A stretch of DNA of 64,000 nt, taken from assembly GCA_035048485.1 (NCBI GenBank), contig CM068581.1, forward strand, positions 61,729,393 to 61,793,392, in the 5' to 3' direction. This document shows, one piece after another, positions 60,391-64,000 of this stretch. The DNA comes from Pteria penguin (lineage: Eukaryota > Mollusca > Bivalvia > Pterioida > Pteriidae). A model generated the notes under the pieces. The model had not been told where the DNA came from and did not search any database. It saw only the letters and a program-made list of their open reading frames with translations. How positions within the stretch are numbered: the first letter of the stretch is position 1; every line of letters begins with the position of its first letter. Made by a program: the position numbers and the translations under genes.

Positions 60391-61265
60391 CGAGGTACAA
60401 TCAAAAACTTCTCGGCCCGATATACTTTGATACAATAAACAAGAAATGGGCTGCTAAATTTAGAACGGGGACGGAGAGCATTGAAGACGATGAACCGTCT
60501 GGGCGTCATAAGGAGTCTACCACAGACGAAAACGTAGATATTGTGCACACTGTTGTCACGTGTGACAGTAGGCGAAACTTACGAGATATAGCCCGAAAAG
60601 TTATGGGGCTCTTCAACCAATTGTCACTGACATCTTAACCATATCAAAAGTCTCGGCTAAATGGGTCCTTATTACGTTGACTAAAGATCAAAATAGAAAC
60701 TGATATGATGTTTCTTTGCATATTTTGTCTCGCTATGGGGATGATTCCGAAGATTTTATGAGTCGAATTGTCACTCAGGATGAAACTTGGCTTCACCATT
60801 TTGATCCTGAATCTTAGCAACAAAGCATGCAATGGATTCATCCTGATTCACCGACTCCTACACATTTCAAGAGAGTTAATTTCCTCAGCTTGGAAAGTTA
60901 TATAGCCTTATATCATTTGGGACAATCGGGAAATAATCATGATTGATTTTTTTGATGAAGACCGCATGATAAATAATCATGTTTTGCAAATGAGTTACAG
61001 AACTTGCGCCAGGAGATTGTGAGAAAGAGGAGAGGAAAGCTAACCAAAGGCGTTTTGCTCTTTCAAGATAATGCACCCGCCCACATTTCCCAAGTTGCAA
61101 TGACGGATGCGACAGAATGCAGCTTCAGCCTTCTTCCTCACCAACACCCCCCCCCCATTTTTTTTAACTTAGCCCCATCTGGATTCTGTTTCCAACACTA
61201 AAATCTTACCTACGTGGTAGCAATTTTGGAGATAATGAGGTGTATTGGATGTTGTATATGAGTAC
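60391..61265 (+). pseudogene. Decayed mariner-family transposase, unit B
   Basis: Starts at CGAGGTACAATCAAAAACTT, a recognisable mariner end preceded by TA. The order is the same as in unit A: SIEDDEPSGRH-type HTH region, DETWLHHFDPES, VLLFQDNAPAHIS. The sequence runs on to WHQNETVYFEGIQRM just beyond 61260, a C-terminal mariner motif lost in unit A. Frames are broken repeatedly. Sharing with unit A means it inserted before the segmental duplication. Confidence 0.85.
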
Positions 61266-61842
61266 TTATGGCACCAGAATGAAACTGTCTATTTTGAAGG
61301 GATTCAGAGAATGAAACAGAGATAGAGAAAGTGCAATGAGAAGAAAGGATCGAAAGGAAACTGAAAAATAAAAGAACACAAACACTCTATACTTCAAATT
61401 TTCGACCTCACGGCCTTTATCAAGCAATACAAGAAATGACAAATATAAAGCTATGTAGAATCCATGTCTATGTTTCAAAAATACATTTGTTGTATAGAAT
61501 TGTTTGTGTTCTTTTACTTTTTTAAATGTACCGGACTTCATTTAGAGGACTACTTAGAATCTTTATTACAAATTGAAAAATATTTCCTGGGTATTTCTAC
61601 GTATATGGGTTGTTAATAAAATTTGTTGAGATATTACAAATAAATGGTAGATAAATTGAAAATCCATGTAGAATTCTATTAGAATCAAGGTACATTAACC
61701 AAATGTAAATTTTGACTGGAACGGAAATTCCTTCCAAATGTATACCTGCATGCACCAACAACATTTATGTAAGAAACCAACATATAGGTACGCAAAGTTC
61801 TTCTTTCAGATGATAAATTTATTATAAAAGAGAAAAGCTTGA
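61266..61842. other. Mariner tail and unassigned AT-rich DNA
   Basis: The first ~100 bp continue the mariner C-terminus (YFEGIQRMKQR-like). The rest shows nothing recognisable; the right mariner end was not found. Confidence 0.4.
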
Positions 61843-62085
61843 GGATGGGCGTCGAGTATTCAAACTCGGGGTATGTAGCCTACAAGGCGGGAAAAAAATT
61901 GTGGATGGGCATCGAGTATTGAAACTGGGGGTCTGTGGCCTACAGGGCGGGAAAAAAATTGTGGATGGGCATCGAGTATTCAAACTAGGGGTCTGTGGCC
62001 TACAGGAAGGAATAAAAAAATTGTTGATGGGCATCGAGTATTCAAACTGGGGGCCTGTGGCCTACAGGAAGGAAAAAAAAATCTG
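61843..62085. repeat. 60-bp minisatellite, four copies
   Basis: Units of GGATGGGCATCGAGTATT, CAAACTGGGGGTCTGTGGCC and TACAGGGCGGGAAAAAAATT. Period 60, then 62, because of A-run length. Confidence 0.95.
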
Positions 62086-62924
62086 ATTATGCGTTTCTTC
62101 TATATAATCACAGATGCCGGCATTGGAGGGCGCAGCGGTGAAAGATGGCTCCGCAAACCTACTGGAATTTTTAAAGTACCTCCCACGCCTAACGGCTTTC
62201 CATCGATCGGCAATAGGTTAAAATTTTATAATGCACATTGATCAGCACATTGCATAATGCACGCTTTTAAAAAAACTAATAATAAATAAAGAAATAATAA
62301 TAATATAGTTTTAAATAAATAAAATCATCAAAGCACCCATCCGACTGTGTACTTTCCAAGTCAGTAATTAGTTTTATGATTTTGCAGGTTTTATCACAAC
62401 TTTCTGATGGCAGAGCCCATGACGAAGACTCCTGGAAAGAAGGGTGGCTGCAATAATTTGTCCATGCATGACTAACATTTTATCGTAATTACACAGAAAT
62501 CGTCTGTATTTAATGTATAGTTGCTGTTGCCCCCCCCCCCCCCCCAACTCCCTTATATATGATTTCTGTTGCAATGGGCCACAGACCCTATCCGTTATTG
62601 CTTACAATTCAACAATGAATTTAGCTTTTTTGACGTACAAGTCGCAAACGTGACGCAAGAGAAAATAGCAATGACACAAAATCCTTTCCTTTTCACAAGT
62701 GAAACTGTTTTGAAATAAAGAATTGTGATTCTGTAGCAGTCATTTACTAGCGTCGCATATTAGAAGTACATCAACTTTTACTATAAACAATCATATCTTA
62801 ATCAACCTGACAAGTAAAGATATGTGAATTTTGAAGTGTATGATTTTCTGAAAACTTAAGCCAAATGCAGTAAAACAACAAAGTTTATAAAAAATCACTT
62901 ATAAATAGAAAACGACATATTCGT
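62086..62924. other. Non-genic DNA
   Basis: No gene recognised. A 16-base C-run lies at about 62530-62545. Confidence 0.5.
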
Positions 62925-62927
62925 ACC

Positions 62928-63316
62928 ATTGGCGGATCTAGAAATATTTGGAAAAAATGGGGAGTTGCAGTCTCCAATGACTAATGTTTTACACAGTCGA
63001 TCTTGAAAGGAGGGTGCAGTCCTAAAAATGGTCGAAAATTACTTTTTTGTGGAAAAAATTTCCTACCAAAGGAGGAGTTGCAATCCCTGTAACATTGGCG
63101 AATTGAGAGGGGATTGCAGGGGTTGCAACCCCCCCCCCTTTTTTTTGGTCGGAAAATTTTACCAAAAAGGTCATTTTCGACCACTTATTTCCATATATTT
63201 CATGGATACAACCCCCATTCCAGACCGAATAGTGCAAAACATTCGACATGGGAGACTGCAACCCCTCCTTTCAAAACATTTTAGATCCGCCTATGTGCAA
63301 CCCCCTAAATCCGTCA
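62928..63316. mobile_element. CAGTGGCGGATC-type MITE cluster
   Basis: CATTGGCGGATCTAGAAA opens the stretch and TTTTAGATCCGCCTATG and CTAAATCCGTCAATA close it, with an internal ACATTGGCGAATTGAGAGG. It contains several GGGTTGCAACCCCCC-like segments. It is probably two or more related copies nested or joined. Long frames here on both strands are artefacts. Confidence 0.55.
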
Positions 63317-63479
63317 ATATATTGGTTTCTGAACACTTACGTATTTGACAATAATGATAATTTTCAATGACAGTATTATACACTCACTATGCCATTGAAA
63401 ATTTTTATTTATAGTAATTTTCTTATACCCACGAGTTTAGAAATGAAATCAAATTGCCACTGTAGCATTTATGGTACTC

Positions 63480-64000
<521 letters not shown>

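Larger units (their letters stand above)
48236..61265 (+). repeat. Segmental duplication, unit B
   Basis: Second copy of the 32430-41060 segment in the same orientation, enlarged by insertions at about 49013-51605 and 58551-60133 and by expansion of a 50-bp repeat. Left and right limits match those of unit A (minisatellite and mariner). Confidence 0.85.

Noticed and set aside
61822..62034. A minus-strand repetitive frame with Pro/Ser/Thr repeats
   Set aside because: It is the translation of the 60-bp minisatellite; the frame survives only because 60 is a multiple of three.
63022..63348. Overlapping frames of 67-106 codons on both strands
   Set aside because: They come from the MITE cluster with G and C runs; no domain is recognisable.

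Overview
This is a eukaryotic, AT-rich, repeat-dominated window, most likely from a bivalve mollusc. The evidence is indirect: a terminal hairpin of the CTCACTTGAGCC/GGCTCAGGTGAG type at 21-53, tRNA-headed SINEs with CAATCAAT tails, CAGTGGCGGATC-type MITEs, abundant ACATGTA-like words, and a tandem pair of otopetrin-like genes. I could run no database search, so family names rest on motif recognition.

Layout. 1-2409 is non-genic. 2410-28831 is a 26.4-kb head-to-tail satellite of about 20.3 nearly identical monomers of about 1.30 kb. Each monomer is a 439-bp inverted-repeat-bounded module (MITE-like, GGTCAAAG...CTTTGACC, flanked by TATA) plus an 859-bp spacer. The array begins at the left end of one module, stops at the right end of another, and has AGGT on both outer sides. 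28832-32200 holds a palindrome-rich island, a SINE and an unidentified 324-bp segment bounded by three copies of one 14-bp target sequence, and degraded repeats.

32430-41060 (unit A) and 48236-61265 (unit B) are direct copies of one segment. Each carries, in order: a 40-bp-type minisatellite, a candidate 5'UTR exon with a GTAAGG donor, an intron with a ~70-bp minisatellite, a complete single-exon CDS for a 12-TM otopetrin-like proton channel (536 and 533 aa, about 92% identical by my count), a downstream 120-150-bp repeat array containing AGGTCA direct repeats, conserved non-coding sequence, a long-TIR element, and a decayed mariner. Unit B is enlarged by a 2.6-kb insertion in the intron (with a 999-bp Tc1/mariner-superfamily deletion derivative inside), an expanded 50-bp minisatellite, an extra partial copy of the long-TIR element, and a retroelement-like insertion.

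41.1-48.2 kb, between the units, holds LINE fragments, MITEs, a fold-back element, a SINE and a pogo-like transposase pseudogene. 61.3-64 kb holds a 60-bp minisatellite, MITEs and another LINE fragment split by a long TA microsatellite.

The two otopetrin-like CDSs are the only convincingly functional protein genes. Everything else is mobile-element debris, satellite or unassigned DNA. The most unusual structure is the satellite that starts and ends exactly at transposon-like termini.
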